Part shown: positions 26,128 through 35,367 of the stretch, in pieces | Layout: the number at the start of each line of letters is the position of its first letter | Position numbering within the stretch: the first letter of the stretch is position 1 | Source: Nocardioides sp. | GTDB lineage: Bacteria; Actinomycetota; Actinomycetes; Propionibacteriales; Nocardioidaceae | DNA length: 64,000 nucleotides | Assembly (NCBI RefSeq): GCF_004803405.1 | Contig: NZ_SSXI01000144.1 | Location: forward strand, 37,315 to 101,314 | Direction of reading: 5' to 3' | Position numbers and translations under genes: made by a program | The notes under the pieces: model-generated | The model's input: the letters and a program-made list of their open reading frames with translations, nothing else | Databases searched by the model: none | What the model was told of the DNA's origin: nothing

Positions 26128-26729
26128 GCACCGACCCCGCGGACTCCCTCCGCTCGGAGCGAGACGTCCTGGCGCGCCGCTGCGCTGACGCGGAGGAGCA
26201 GATCCAGCGTCTGACCACCGAGCTCGAGCAGGCGCGTGCACAGCTCGCCGCCTACGAGTCTGAGGGCACCGCCGGGATCTCCCTCCTCTCCGGACAGCCG
26301 GCCTCCTCCGACCGCCTCACCGGGGACGGCAGCGACCCGCGCGTCCTGTCTCTGTTCCTGGCCGCCACAGCGGTGGTCGCCGCGATGGTCGCCTTCCTGG
26401 CACTCGTCAACGGCAAGCTCGGCACGCCCTTCGGGGTGGTGATGGTGCTGCTCACCATCGGTCTGGTCTGGGGCGCGGCCCGCAGCCGGGTCGTCCCGGT
26501 GGAGGTCAGCGTCGTCCGCGGGGTCGTGTACGTCGTGCAGGGTGAGGCCAGCCACCGCTTCGACCTCCGCAAGGAGCACACCCAGGTGCAGATGGTCGGA
26601 CAGCCCGACGACCCGGGCTGGTCCGTCCGGTTCCCGCGACGCCACATGGAGCCGGTCGTGATCGACCGCACGATGGTCGACCCGCACGACTTCGTCTGGC
26701 AGCTGCGGGAGTACCGGCCGCAGCTCTGA
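26109..26729 (+). CDS. small membrane protein with coiled coil and MVDPH domain (member B)
   Basis: A 206-residue protein of the same plan as its upstream neighbour: coiled coil at about residues 12-50 (ERDVLARRCADAEEQIQRL), two membrane helices at about 77-98 and 106-124, and the shared C-terminal domain ending RTMVDPHDFVWQLREYRPQL. It starts GTG at 26109 inside the end of member A (19-bp overlap), so the two are coupled and may form one complex. Function unknown. The convergent esterase gene's stop abuts its own stop. Confidence 0.75.
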   Translation: MATGPLGTDPADSLRSERDVLARRCADAEEQIQRLTTELEQARAQLAAYESEGTAGISLLSGQPASSDRLTGDGSDPRVLSLFLAATAVVAAMVAFLALVNGKLGTPFGVVMVLLTIGLVWGAARSRVVPVEVSVVRGVVYVVQGEASHRFDLRKEHTQVQMVGQPDDPGWSVRFPRRHMEPVVIDRTMVDPHDFVWQLREYRPQL

Positions 26730-27767
26730 TCAGACCAGCGCCGCCCGCAGCCGTCCGGCGATCTCGAGGACGGCCGCTCGGCTGGTCCGGCCGACGCCCA
26801 CGATGTTGAGGAAGCCGTGGATCTGGTCGGCGAACCGCTCGAGCTCGACCGACACACCCGCATCCGCCAGCCTGCGGGCGTACGCCTCGCCCTCGTCACG
26901 CAACGGGTCGAATCCGGCGGTCGCGACGAAGGCAGGGGCGAGTCCCTCGGGCAGCTCCGCACGCACCGGCGAGAGTCGCTCGTCCAGGAGCTGCGACGGG
27001 TCCGAGGTGTAGGAGGAGTTGGCCCGGTCCATGAACTCCTTGGTCAGGTAGAAGCCCTCCGAGAAGATCCGGGCGCTGTCGTTGTCGCGCAGCGCGTCGG
27101 CGCAGGGGTAGACCAGCATCTGCCATGCGACCGGGACCCCGTCCCGCGCGGCCGCGATCGCGACCCAGGCCGCCAGGTTGGCGCCGGCGGAGTCGCCGCC
27201 GACCGCGACCCGGGCCGGGTCGGCGCGCAGGTCCTCGGCGTTCTTGTGGATCCAGCGGAAGGCGTCGTACGCATCCTCGTGCGCCGCTGGGATCGTGTGC
27301 TCGGGTGCCAGCCGGTAGTCGACGGCCAGCACCGGTACCCCGGAGCGCTCGGCGAGCACCCGGCACGGCGCGTCGTGCGAGTCCAGGTCTCCCTCCATGA
27401 ATCCACCACCGTGGAAGAAGACCAGCAGCGGCCCGAGCGAGCGCCGCGGCACGACCGGCGCGGTGGGCAGGTAGTGCCGCGCCGGTCGGCCCGCGACCTC
27501 GAGGTCGCGGACCGCTCCGATCGGCTGCCGCCCGCCGACGATCCCGGACTCGTGGCGCAGGTCGTCGCGCATCTTCTCGATCGGCACCTGCTCGTCGCGC
27601 CGCCGCGCGAGGGACTGCAGTCGCAGCAGCAGCTGGAGGTCGGTGGCGAGGGTCTGTCCGTCGCGGACGACGGGGCGGCCCGCGAGCGGGCGCTGGACCT
27701 TCTCAGGGAGCCCCATCAGGGCCTTGAGGGCGACTGCTTCGACGGCGGCGCGCGGACTCACGCGCAC
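26730..27767 (-). CDS. alpha/beta hydrolase, hormone-sensitive-lipase family
   Basis: A 345-residue esterase with all landmarks of the HSL group: the oxyanion HGGGF, the nucleophile elbow [10 protein letters not shown], the acid in [15 protein letters not shown] and the histidine in DQIHGFLN. It resembles the mycobacterial Lip esterases (LipN/LipW type) that hydrolyse short-chain esters. No signal peptide is seen, so it is probably cytoplasmic. GTG start at 27767; 74 bp separate it from the divergent ppk, so its promoter region overlaps the ppk PHO box. Confidence 0.88.
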   Translation of the reverse strand: MRVSPRAAVEAVALKALMGLPEKVQRPLAGRPVVRDGQTLATDLQLLLRLQSLARRRDEQVPIEKMRDDLRHESGIVGGRQPIGAVRDLEVAGRPARHYLPTAPVVPRRSLGPLLVFFHGGGFMEGDLDSHDAPCRVLAERSGVPVLAVDYRLAPEHTIPAAHEDAYDAFRWIHKNAEDLRADPARVAVGGDSAGANLAAWVAIAAARDGVPVAWQMLVYPCADALRDNDSARIFSEGFYLTKEFMDRANSSYTSDPSQLLDERLSPVRAELPEGLAPAFVATAGFDPLRDEGEAYARRLADAGVSVELERFADQIHGFLNIVGVGRTSRAAVLEIAGRLRAALV

Positions 27768-27801
27768 AACCTAGTCGGTACGGCGCCCGCCCGGCCGCGA
27801 C

Positions 27802-27823
27802 GGTCACCTGCCGTTCACCCGGC
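27802..27823 (+). promoter_or_regulatory. PHO box upstream of ppk
   Basis: Two adjacent 11-bp direct repeats, GGTCACCTGCC and GTTCACCCGGC, match the actinobacterial PhoP-binding unit (GTTCACC-type). The site ends 18 bp before the ppk start and lies in the gap shared with the divergent esterase. The function is inferred from consensus and context. Confidence 0.7.
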
Positions 27824-27841
27824 GGTGCGACACTGAATCCC

Positions 27842-30034
27842 ATGTCCTCCGAGCCGCAGCACGACGTCGAGCGGGCCGACCACCGCGGCGGCCTCGCAGC
27901 CGTCCCCGCACCGGCAGCCGCACCGGCGCCGAGCGAGGGGACGATGCTGAGCACGCCGTACGTCCCGGACCCGGAGATGATGGCCGCCATCGCCGACCAG
28001 CCGGACCGTTTCCTGGACCGCGAGCTGTCGTGGCTTCGGTTCAACGAGCGGGTCCTCGAGCTGGCGGAGGACGAGGAGCTGCCCCTGCTGGAGCGTGCCC
28101 GGTTCCTGGCGATCTTCACCAGCAACCTCGACGAGTTCTTCATGGTCCGCGTCGCCGGGCTGAAGCGCCGGATCGCGACCGGCCTCGCCGTCCGGGCCGT
28201 CTCGGGGCTGATGCCGCGCGATGCCCTGGAGCTGATCTGGAACCGTGCCGGCGAGCTCAGCCAGCGCCACGCGCGCACGTTCCGCGAGCAGGTGGTGCCG
28301 GCCCTGCGCGAGCACGACATCGAGCTGGTTCGCTGGGCAGATCTCGACAAGGACGAGCAGAAGTTCTGCAAGCGGCTGTTCAAGGAGCGGATCTTCCCGG
28401 TGCTGACGCCGCTGGCGGTCGACCCGGCCCACCCCTTCCCCTACATCTCGGGCCTCTCGCTCAACCTGGCCGTCCTCATTCGCAACCCGAAGACCGGCAA
28501 GGACCACTTCGCGCGCGTCAAGGTGCCTTCGAACTTCGACCGCTTCGTCGCGCTCGGCAACGCCCGGTTCGTCCCGCTGGAGGATGTGATCGGCGCGCAC
28601 CTCGGCAGGCTCTTCCCCGGCATGGACGTGCTGGAGGTGCACACCTTCCGGGTGACCCGCAACGAGGACCTCGAGGTCGAGGAGGACGACGCCGAGAACC
28701 TCCTCGCCGCACTCGAGAAGGAGCTGCTGCGTCGTAAGTTCGGCCCACCGGTCCGGCTCGAGGTCGAGGAGTCGATCTCGGCGTCGGTGCTGGAGCTGCT
28801 GGTCTCCGAGCTCGACATCAGCGAGCACGAGGTGTTCCGCCTGCCCGGGCCGCTCGACCTCCGCGGCCTGCACAGCATCGCCGACCTGCCTCGCGAGGAT
28901 CTCAAGTACCCCTCCTTCGTCCCGACGACGCACCGCCGCCTGGCCGAGGTGGAGTCCGCGGCACCGGTCGACGTGTTCAAGGCACTGCGCAGGCACGACG
29001 TGCTCGTCCATCACCCGTACGACTCCTTCGCGACCTCGGTCCAGCGGTTCATCGAGCAGGCGGCCGCGGACCCGCACGTGCTGGCGATCAAGCAGACGCT
29101 CTACCGCACCTCGGGCGACTCGCCGATCATCGACGCCCTCATCGACGCGGCCGAGGCCGGCAAGCAGGTGCTGGTCCTCGTCGAGATCAAGGCTCGCTTC
29201 GACGAGCAGGCCAACATCCGCTGGGCGCGCAAGCTCGAGCAGGCCGGGTGTCACGTCGTCTACGGCCTGGTGGGACTCAAGACCCACTGCAAGCTGGCGA
29301 TGGTGGTGCGCGACGAGCCGGAGGGCATTCGGCGCTACACCCACATCGGCACGGGCAACTACAACCCCAAGACGTCCCGGATGTATGAGGACCTGGGGCT
29401 GCTGACGACCGACGAGACCATCGGCGAGGACGTCGCGCACCTCTTCAACAACCTGTCCGGGTGGTCCCGCAAGGCGACGTACGACGAGCTGCTGGTCGCG
29501 CCGGACTCGGTCCGCAGCGGCCTGATCGACCGGATCCACGCCGAGATCGCCCACCACAAGGCGGGGCGCCCCGCGGGCATCCGCGTCAAGGCGAACTCCG
29601 TGGTGGACGAGCCGATCATCGACGCGCTCTATCTCGCCTCGACCGAGGGAGTGAAGGTCGAGCTGCTGATCCGCGGCATCTGCGCCCTGCGCCCCGGCGT
29701 GCCGGGGCTGAGCGACAACATCACGGTGCGCTCGATCCTCGGGCGGTTCCTCGAGCACAGCCGGATCTTCGCCTTCGCGGGCGGAGGCGACCCGGAGGCG
29801 TGGATCGGCTCGGCCGACATGATGCACCGCAACCTGGACCGCCGGGTCGAAGTGCTGGTCCGACTGCCGAGGCACAGCCAGGAGGAGGTTCGTGAGCTCC
29901 TGGACCTCGCGTTCGCGCCCACGACACAGGCCTGGGAGCTCGGACCGAGCGGCGAGTGGACCCGGAACGCCGGATCCGAGCACCTGCAGGAGACTTTGAT
30001 CGAGCGGCAGCGCAGGCGCCGGCAGGCGCCCTGA
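27842..30034 (+). CDS. ppk: polyphosphate kinase 1
   Basis: A 730-residue PPK1. The N domain starts [20 protein letters not shown], the head domain follows, and the C-terminal catalytic region has [28 protein letters not shown] with the autophosphorylated His at about residue 482, [14 protein letters not shown], and [17 protein letters not shown]. It reversibly makes polyphosphate from ATP. An extra 45-residue Ala/Pro-rich N-terminal extension precedes the family start. ATG at 27842, behind a PHO box, so it should be induced when phosphate is low. A hairpin follows the gene. Confidence 0.95.
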   Translation: MSSEPQHDVERADHRGGLAAVPAPAAAPAPSEGTMLSTPYVPDPEMMAAIADQPDRFLDRELSWLRFNERVLELAEDEELPLLERARFLAIFTSNLDEFFMVRVAGLKRRIATGLAVRAVSGLMPRDALELIWNRAGELSQRHARTFREQVVPALREHDIELVRWADLDKDEQKFCKRLFKERIFPVLTPLAVDPAHPFPYISGLSLNLAVLIRNPKTGKDHFARVKVPSNFDRFVALGNARFVPLEDVIGAHLGRLFPGMDVLEVHTFRVTRNEDLEVEEDDAENLLAALEKELLRRKFGPPVRLEVEESISASVLELLVSELDISEHEVFRLPGPLDLRGLHSIADLPREDLKYPSFVPTTHRRLAEVESAAPVDVFKALRRHDVLVHHPYDSFATSVQRFIEQAAADPHVLAIKQTLYRTSGDSPIIDALIDAAEAGKQVLVLVEIKARFDEQANIRWARKLEQAGCHVVYGLVGLKTHCKLAMVVRDEPEGIRRYTHIGTGNYNPKTSRMYEDLGLLTTDETIGEDVAHLFNNLSGWSRKATYDELLVAPDSVRSGLIDRIHAEIAHHKAGRPAGIRVKANSVVDEPIIDALYLASTEGVKVELLIRGICALRPGVPGLSDNITVRSILGRFLEHSRIFAFAGGGDPEAWIGSADMMHRNLDRRVEVLVRLPRHSQEEVRELLDLAFAPTTQAWELGPSGEWTRNAGSEHLQETLIERQRRRRQAP

Positions 30035-30043
30035 CCTGCGACA

Positions 30044-30066
30044 ACGTGGCCCGCGCCGGGCCACGT
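30044..30066 (+). terminator. hairpin after ppk
   Basis: ACGTGGCCCG (30044-30053) pairs perfectly with CGGGCCACGT (30057-30066) around a 3-base loop, 10 bp after the ppk stop. There is no T-run after the stem, as is common in high-GC actinobacteria. Confidence 0.6.
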
Positions 30067-30103
30067 GCTGGTCGACACACCGTGCCGCTGGGCCGCGGGT
30101 TGC

Positions 30104-30130
30104 GTTCACCAGAGCGTGACCCCCTAGCAT
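30104..30130 (+). promoter_or_regulatory. PHO-like half box and -10 for the DUF47-pit operon
   Basis: GTTCACCAGAG (30104-30114) matches one 11-bp PHO unit; the next 11 bp (CGTGACCCCCT) match poorly. A -10-like TAGCAT lies at 30125-30130, which would start the transcript near 30137. That start argues against the ATG at 30129 and for the GTG at 30165 as the DUF47 start codon. Confidence 0.5.
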
Positions 30131-30164
30131 GAGTCCGTTCGCCTCCGCCTCAACGGGAGTCCAT

Positions 30165-30782
30165 GTGGGTCTGCGTCTGCGTCCGGTCGATACCTCCTTC
30201 TACGACCTCTTCACCCAGTCGGCGCAGCATCTCGTCGCCGGCGCCGAGCTTCTCGCCGAGATGCTCTCCGACTCCTCCGACAAGGTGACGGTCGCCGAGC
30301 GCATGCGCGCGGCCGAGCACGCTGCGGACGAGACCACCCACGAGATCGTCAAGAAGGTCAACAGCACCTTCGTCACGCCGATCGACCGCGAGGACATCTA
30401 CAACCTCGGGTCCGGTCTCGACGACGTCATGGACATGATGGACGAGGCCGTCGACCTGATCCTGCTCTACGAGGTCGAGGCCCTCCCGCCGGAGCTCTCC
30501 GAGCAGGTCGACGTCCTCCAGCGCTGCGCGGAGCTGACGGCCAACGCGATGCCGCGGCTGCGGTCGATGAAGTCTCTCGAGGACTACTGGATCGAGATCA
30601 ACCGACTCGAGAACACCGGCGACCGCAACCACCGGCGCACGCTCGCGAAGCTGTTCTCCGGTGAGTTCTCGACCATCGAGGTCCTCAAGCTGAAGGACAT
30701 CGTCGAATCCCTCGAGGGCGCCATCGACGCCTTCGAGAAGGTCGCGAACATCGTGGAACAGATCGCCGTCAAGGAAAGCTGA
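30165..30782 (+). CDS. DUF47 family PhoU-like protein
   Basis: A 205-residue all-helical protein of the DUF47 group, remote relatives of PhoU. It has the N-terminal DTSFYDLFTQSAQHLVAGAE, the acidic DREDIYNLGSGLDDVMDMMDE (a likely metal-binding E/D-x3-D stretch) and the late IEVLKLKDIVESLEGAIDAFE. DUF47 proteins are paired with PiT transporters and are thought to regulate them. The GTG at 30165 (GGGAG upstream) is preferred; an ATG at 30129 would add 12 residues but falls before the expected transcript start. The pit gene begins 4 bp later. Confidence 0.87.
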   Translation: MGLRLRPVDTSFYDLFTQSAQHLVAGAELLAEMLSDSSDKVTVAERMRAAEHAADETTHEIVKKVNSTFVTPIDREDIYNLGSGLDDVMDMMDEAVDLILLYEVEALPPELSEQVDVLQRCAELTANAMPRLRSMKSLEDYWIEINRLENTGDRNHRRTLAKLFSGEFSTIEVLKLKDIVESLEGAIDAFEKVANIVEQIAVKES

Positions 30783-30786
30783 GCGG

Positions 30787-31791
30787 GTGTCCGTAACCCT
30801 CGCGATCGTCATCGCGGTCGTCGTCGTTGCCCTGGTGTTCGACTACACCAACGGGTTCCACGACGCGGCGAACGCGATCGCCACCTCGGTCTCGACCCGC
30901 GCGCTGACCCCCAAGGTCGCCCTCGCGCTGGCCGCGATCATGAACTTCGTGGGCGCCTTCCTCGGGCAGAAGGTCGCCCACACGGTCAGCGACACGATCT
31001 CCCCACCAGAGTCGAACCATGGGCTGATCATCGTGATGGCCGGCCTGATCGGCGCGATCGTGTGGAACCTGATCACCTGGTACTTCGGGCTGCCCTCGTC
31101 CTCCTCGCACGCCCTGATCGGCGGCCTCGTGGGTGCTGCTCTTGCGGCAACGGTCGCGGTCTCCTGGGACACGGTGCTGCAGAAGGTCGTGATCCCGATG
31201 TTCATCTCCCCGCTGGTCGCGTTCGCGCTCGGCGGGAGCGTCATGCTGGCCATCCTGTGGATCTTCAAGGGCGCCGGCCCGCACAAGGCCAACCGCGGGT
31301 TCCGGATCATGCAGACGGTTTCGGCTGCCGCGATGGCGCTCGGGCACGGCCTCCAGGACGCCCAGAAGACGATGGGCGTGATCTTCCTCGCCCTGCTCAC
31401 CGGCGGCTACGTCGGAGCTGACGACGACCTTCCCCTCTGGGTGATCTTCGCGGCCGCGGCCGCGATCTCGCTCGGCACCTGGGCCGGCGGCTGGCGGATC
31501 ATGCGCACCCTCGGCCGTCGGATCATCGCCCTCGACCCGCCGCAGGGCTTCGCCGCCGAGTCCGTCGCGGCGTCCGTGCTCTACACGACGGCCTTTGTCT
31601 ACGAGGCGCCGATCTCCACCACGCACACGATCACCTCGGCGGTGATGGGCGTGGGTGCCACGAAGCGCCTCTCCGCGGTGCGCTGGGGAGTGGCACGCAC
31701 CATCCTCGCGGCCTGGGTGCTGACGTTCCCGATGGCGGCCTCGGTCGCTGCGCTCAGCTACTTCATCCTGCACGGCATCACGCGCCTCTGA
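30787..31791 (+). CDS. inorganic phosphate transporter, PiT family
   Basis: A 334-residue membrane protein with about ten helices. The repeated PiT signature is clear: VFDYTNGFHDAANAIATSVSTRAL at the N-terminus and HGLQDAQKTMGVIFLALL in the second half, plus GLPSSSSHALIGGLVGAA and APISTTHTITSAVMGVGA. It carries phosphate (as a metal-phosphate complex or with H+/Na+) at low affinity. GTG start at 30787, 4 bp after DUF47, so both proteins come from one transcript. Convergent with the regulator at the end of the pst operon. Confidence 0.93.
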   Translation: MSVTLAIVIAVVVVALVFDYTNGFHDAANAIATSVSTRALTPKVALALAAIMNFVGAFLGQKVAHTVSDTISPPESNHGLIIVMAGLIGAIVWNLITWYFGLPSSSSHALIGGLVGAALAATVAVSWDTVLQKVVIPMFISPLVAFALGGSVMLAILWIFKGAGPHKANRGFRIMQTVSAAAMALGHGLQDAQKTMGVIFLALLTGGYVGADDDLPLWVIFAAAAAISLGTWAGGWRIMRTLGRRIIALDPPQGFAAESVAASVLYTTAFVYEAPISTTHTITSAVMGVGATKRLSAVRWGVARTILAAWVLTFPMAASVAALSYFILHGITRL

Positions 31792-31819
31792 GCATCCGGG
31801 CCGCAGGCTCCCCCTGGGG

Positions 31820-32587
31820 TCAGTCCGGGTCCGGGGTCAGCGAGTAGCCACGCCCGCGGATCCGTCGTACGACGGCGGCGCCGTGGAGGCGGCTGCGCAA
31901 CCGGGTGACGTGCATGGCGATGGTGTTGCCGCCGGGGCGGCTGCTCGCAGTCCCCCACAGCGCATCCCGCAGCTCGTCGTCGCTCACCACTCCCGGCGCC
32001 CGCAGCATCAACGCGCGCAGCAGCTCGAACTCCTTCAGCGGCAGGTCCGCGATCCGCTCGCCGTGCACCCGGACGCTGTAGGCGGTGGCGTCGAGCACGA
32101 TCGGGCCGACCTCGAGCCGGGCGTGCTCCGCGAGCGAGCGGGGCGCGTGCGAGAGCAGCTCCCACAGGTGCGGCGCCGCATAGGGTCGCAGGACCACGGC
32201 AGACGCGCCGGCCAGGATCAGCGCGCCGACCTCGCGGGACTCCGCGCCGGAGGGGTCGACCGCTCCCGCGATGACGTACGGCGAGCCGTGCCGCCGGATC
32301 GCGCCGACGAACTCCGCGGGGGCGATCCCTGGAGCGTCGGGGGCCAGCAGGACGGCGTGCGGATCGGTGCGACCGAACTCGACGAGGCCGTCGATCGTCG
32401 AGGTGACCCAGGTGACGTGCACCCCTCGGCCCGCCATCGCCTCGGACAGCGCCCCGTCGTCGCCCATGGGGTCGACGACGAGGAGCTGGGCACCCGCTGT
32501 CTCCGCCCAGCGGTGGAGGTAGGCACGGACGGTCTGCTGTCGTGTGACGGATCCCGAGAAGGACGCACGCGGTGACTGCGTGCTCAT
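31820..32587 (-). CDS. atypical winged-helix response-regulator-like protein at the end of the pst operon
   Basis: A 255-residue protein with a receiver-like N-terminal domain (about residues 30-140) and an OmpR-type winged helix (about 158-250: LPLKEFELLRALMLRAPGVV, IAMHVTRLRSRLH). The receiver looks inactive: the usual phosphoacceptor Asp position reads LLAPDAPGI (Ala), and the conserved Lys-Pro is RP in VVLRPYAAP. The gene starts 8 bp after the pstB stop, so it is the last gene of pstSCAB, where phoU often sits. A phosphate-linked role is inferred from that. It may be an orphan regulator that senses something other than phosphorylation. Confidence 0.8.
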   Translation of the reverse strand: MSTQSPRASFSGSVTRQQTVRAYLHRWAETAGAQLLVVDPMGDDGALSEAMAGRGVHVTWVTSTIDGLVEFGRTDPHAVLLAPDAPGIAPAEFVGAIRRHGSPYVIAGAVDPSGAESREVGALILAGASAVVLRPYAAPHLWELLSHAPRSLAEHARLEVGPIVLDATAYSVRVHGERIADLPLKEFELLRALMLRAPGVVSDDELRDALWGTASSRPGGNTIAMHVTRLRSRLHGAAVVRRIRGRGYSLTPDPD

Positions 32588-32595
32588 CGCATCGC

Positions 32596-33480
32596 TCAGC
32601 CGAACCGACCCGAGATGTAGTCCTCGGTGCGCTTGTCGAACGGGTTGGAGAACAGCTGCTTGGTGCGGTCGAACTCGACGAGGAGGCCGGTCCGGTTGCC
32701 GGTGGTCTCGTCCGGCTTCGCGGTGAAGAAGGCGGTTCGGTCGGAGACCCGAGCGGCCTGCTGCATGTTGTGGGTGACGACGATGATCGTGTACTCGTCA
32801 CGCAGCTGCATCATCAGGTCCTCGATCTTCGAGGTCGCGATCGGGTCGAGCGCCGAGCAGGGCTCGTCCATCAAGATGACGTCGGGCTTCGTGGCGATCG
32901 TCCGTGCGATGCACAGCCGCTGCTGCTGGCCGCCCGAGAGCCCGTACGCCGACTGCTTGAGCTTGTCCTTGACCTCGTCCCACAGCGCGGCACCACGCAA
33001 TGCCTCCTCGACCAGGTCGTCCATGCTGTCGACCTTCATGCCGGTGACCCGCGGTCCGTAGGCGATGTTGTCGTAGATCGACTTGGGGAACGGGTTCGGC
33101 TTCTGGAAGACCATCCCGATGTGGGTGCGGACCGCGATCGGGTCCACCTTCTTCTCGTAGATGTTCTGTCCGTGGTAGAGCACCGAGCCCTCGACCCGGG
33201 CGCCGGCGACGAGGTCGTTCATGCGGTTCAGGCAGCGCAGCACCGTCGACTTGCCGCAGCCGGAGGGCCCGATCATCGCGGTGATCTCGTTCTTGCCGAA
33301 CTGCAGGTTGACGTCGTGCACGGCGTGGAAGTCGCCGTAGAACACGTTGAGACCGTCGGCCTCCATCACGGCTTCGGCGGGGACTTCGCCGATCGTCTGC
33401 TCACCCTCGATGGCGGAGTACACGTCGAAGCGCGGCTCCTCGGGGGTGCTCGTGCTGAACGTCGCAGGGTGACTGGCCAT
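32596..33480 (-). CDS. pstB: phosphate ABC transporter ATP-binding protein
   Basis: A 294-residue ABC ATPase with Walker [21 protein letters not shown], signature [16 protein letters not shown], and Walker [16 protein letters not shown]. The CLNRMND stretch after Walker A is characteristic of PstB. About 38 extra residues precede the family start ([17 protein letters not shown] block at [14 protein letters not shown]). It powers high-affinity phosphate uptake at the inner face of the membrane. It lies 10 bp after pstA in the leftward operon. Confidence 0.96.
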   Translation of the reverse strand: MASHPATFSTSTPEEPRFDVYSAIEGEQTIGEVPAEAVMEADGLNVFYGDFHAVHDVNLQFGKNEITAMIGPSGCGKSTVLRCLNRMNDLVAGARVEGSVLYHGQNIYEKKVDPIAVRTHIGMVFQKPNPFPKSIYDNIAYGPRVTGMKVDSMDDLVEEALRGAALWDEVKDKLKQSAYGLSGGQQQRLCIARTIATKPDVILMDEPCSALDPIATSKIEDLMMQLRDEYTIIVVTHNMQQAARVSDRTAFFTAKPDETTGNRTGLLVEFDRTKQLFSNPFDKRTEDYISGRFG

Positions 33481-33490
33481 TACGGGGCTC

Positions 33491-34399
33491 CTACCAGGAC
33501 TTCTGGAACTTGTTGCGGATGATGATGGCGACCGCGTTCATTGCGAGAACCATGACGAGTAGCACGATGATCGCGGCCGAGGCGGCCGTCTGGAAGGCCT
33601 CCTGCGAGTTGCTGGACAGATTGAAGATCTGGATCGGCAGCGCCGTGACCTTGCTGTCGAGGCCGGTCGGCAGGAACCGCACGGTCGCGATGCCCACCAG
33701 AATCAGCGGCGCGGCCTCCCCGATGGCGCGGGAGAGCCCGAGGATCGTGCCGGTCGCGATGCCGGGCACCGCCGACGGGAGCGTCTGGCGCCAGGTGGTC
33801 TGCCACGGCGTCGCGCCCAGGGCCAACGACGCCTGCCGGATGTCCTGCGGGACCGCCCGCACCGCCTCACGGGTCGTGATGATCACGACCGGCAGGATCA
33901 GCAGGGCCAGCGCGATCGCGCCGCCGATCACGATGCCGCCGAACGCGAACCCCAGAAAGCTCATGATCGCCCCGGCGAGCATGCCGTAGATGATCGAGGG
34001 CACCGCGGCGAGGTTCTGCAGGTTCACCTCGATCAGCTTGTTGTACCAGCGGGTGCCGTCCGCGAACTCCTCGAGGTGGAGGGCGGCGGCGATGCCGAGC
34101 GGGATCGCCAGCAACGCGGTGGTGGCCATCAGCCACAGCGAGCCCACGATGCCGGCCTTGAAGCCGGTGCGCTCGGGGAAGAGCGTCGACTCGAAGCGGG
34201 TGAACAGGTTGCCGTCGAGACGCGGCGCTCCCGCGATGGCGGTGTCGATGATCAGCGCCAGGAGCACCATGATCCCGAAGAACAGCGAGAACCAGAGCGC
34301 ACCGAGGAACAGCAGCGACTTGATGTCGCGGTCGCGGGTCCGGCCGCTCGCGATCGTGGCCAGCGTGACTTCACTGGCGGTGGACGCAGCAACACTCAT
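33491..34399 (-). CDS. pstA: phosphate ABC transporter permease PstA
   Basis: A 302-residue inner-membrane permease with six helices. The EAA-type loop appears as [22 protein letters not shown], preceded by [20 protein letters not shown] and [11 protein letters not shown], which match PstA. The ATG at 34399 shares a base with the pstC stop (TGATG), so translation is coupled. It pairs with PstC to form the phosphate channel. Confidence 0.95.
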   Translation of the reverse strand: MSVAASTASEVTLATIASGRTRDRDIKSLLFLGALWFSLFFGIMVLLALIIDTAIAGAPRLDGNLFTRFESTLFPERTGFKAGIVGSLWLMATTALLAIPLGIAAALHLEEFADGTRWYNKLIEVNLQNLAAVPSIIYGMLAGAIMSFLGFAFGGIVIGGAIALALLILPVVIITTREAVRAVPQDIRQASLALGATPWQTTWRQTLPSAVPGIATGTILGLSRAIGEAAPLILVGIATVRFLPTGLDSKVTALPIQIFNLSSNSQEAFQTAASAAIIVLLVMVLAMNAVAIIIRNKFQKSW

Positions 34400-35340
34400 C
34401 AGTAGGCCTGCCTGAATCGTCGGACGATGGCGATGCTGACCGCGTTGATCACGAAGGTGATCGCGAACAGCAGCAGGGCCACCGCGAAGAGCATGTTGTA
34501 CCCCGGCGTGCCGACGGGCGTCTCACCCTGGGCGGTCTGCGCGATGAAGGCGGTCATGGTCTGGCGTCCCTCACCGGGGTCCAGGCTCATGTTCTTCGCG
34601 GCGCCGCCGGCCATGGTCACGATCATCGTCTCGCCGACGGCACGGGACAGGCCCAGCACGACGGCGGCGGCGATGCCGGACAGGGCGGCCGGAAACACCA
34701 CGCGCAGCGTGGTCTGCATCCGGTTGGCACCCATCGCGAAAGAGCCCTGGCGCAGCGCCTGCGGGACGGCGCTCAGTGCGTCCTCGGCCAGCGAGGCGAC
34801 CGTGGGGATGATCATCACGCCGAGCACCAGGCCGGCGGACCAGGAGTTGAAGAAGCTGACCTCGAGACCGAGCCAGCCCTGCAGCACGATCTGGGTCACG
34901 AAGTAGACGGCGAAGAAGCCGTAGACGACCGACGGGACTCCCGCGAGGAGCTCGACCGTCGGCTTGAGCCACTTCCGAGCACGCTTCGAGGCGTACTCCG
35001 AGAGGTACATCGCGGCACCCAAGCCGAACGGCACGGCGACCACGAGCGCGATCGCGGTCGTGATGGCCGTGCCCATCATCAGCGGAACCACCGCAGGGCG
35101 GATGTCCTGGCTGCCGATGTCCTTGGTGGCGAAGAACTGGCCGACGGGCACCTGCTGGAAGAACTCGATCGTAGGCCCGATGATCGCGGCGACGATGCCG
35201 AAGGTGATGCCGATCGACAGCACTGCCGCAAGCAGCAGCAGTGCCTTGATAACGGCCTCGCCCGGTCGCGACCGGGCGGAGAGATCGGGGGCCGTCAGGC
35301 CCGCCCCGGGGGGCGGGCCTGACGTGAGTGCATCAGACAT
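34399..35340 (-). CDS. pstC: phosphate ABC transporter permease PstC
   Basis: A 313-residue permease with six helices and the loop DALSAVPQALRQGSFAMGANR followed by VVLGLSRAVGETMIVTMAGG, typical of PstC. The first 28 or so residues (SGPPPGAGLTAPDLSARSRP) are not conserved in the family and are encoded by a perfect 15-bp inverted repeat. ATG at 35340, 27 bp after pstS. Confidence 0.95.
   Translation of the reverse strand: MSDALTSGPPPGAGLTAPDLSARSRPGEAVIKALLLLAAVLSIGITFGIVAAIIGPTIEFFQQVPVGQFFATKDIGSQDIRPAVVPLMMGTAITTAIALVVAVPFGLGAAMYLSEYASKRARKWLKPTVELLAGVPSVVYGFFAVYFVTQIVLQGWLGLEVSFFNSWSAGLVLGVMIIPTVASLAEDALSAVPQALRQGSFAMGANRMQTTLRVVFPAALSGIAAAVVLGLSRAVGETMIVTMAGGAAKNMSLDPGEGRQTMTAFIAQTAQGETPVGTPGYNMLFAVALLLFAITFVINAVSIAIVRRFRQAY
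35293..35324 (-). promoter_or_regulatory. perfect 15-bp hairpin at the start of pstC
   Basis: CGTCAGGCCCGCCCC (35293-35307) and its exact reverse complement (35310-35324) are separated by 2 bp. On the mRNA the stem begins 16 nt after the pstC start codon, just beyond the end of pstS. Such a stem could protect the 3' end of a processed pstS message or slow entry into pstC, giving more binding protein than permease. The role is inference. Confidence 0.6.
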
Positions 35341-35367
35341 GAACTCGATTTTCCGGTAGGGGCTACG

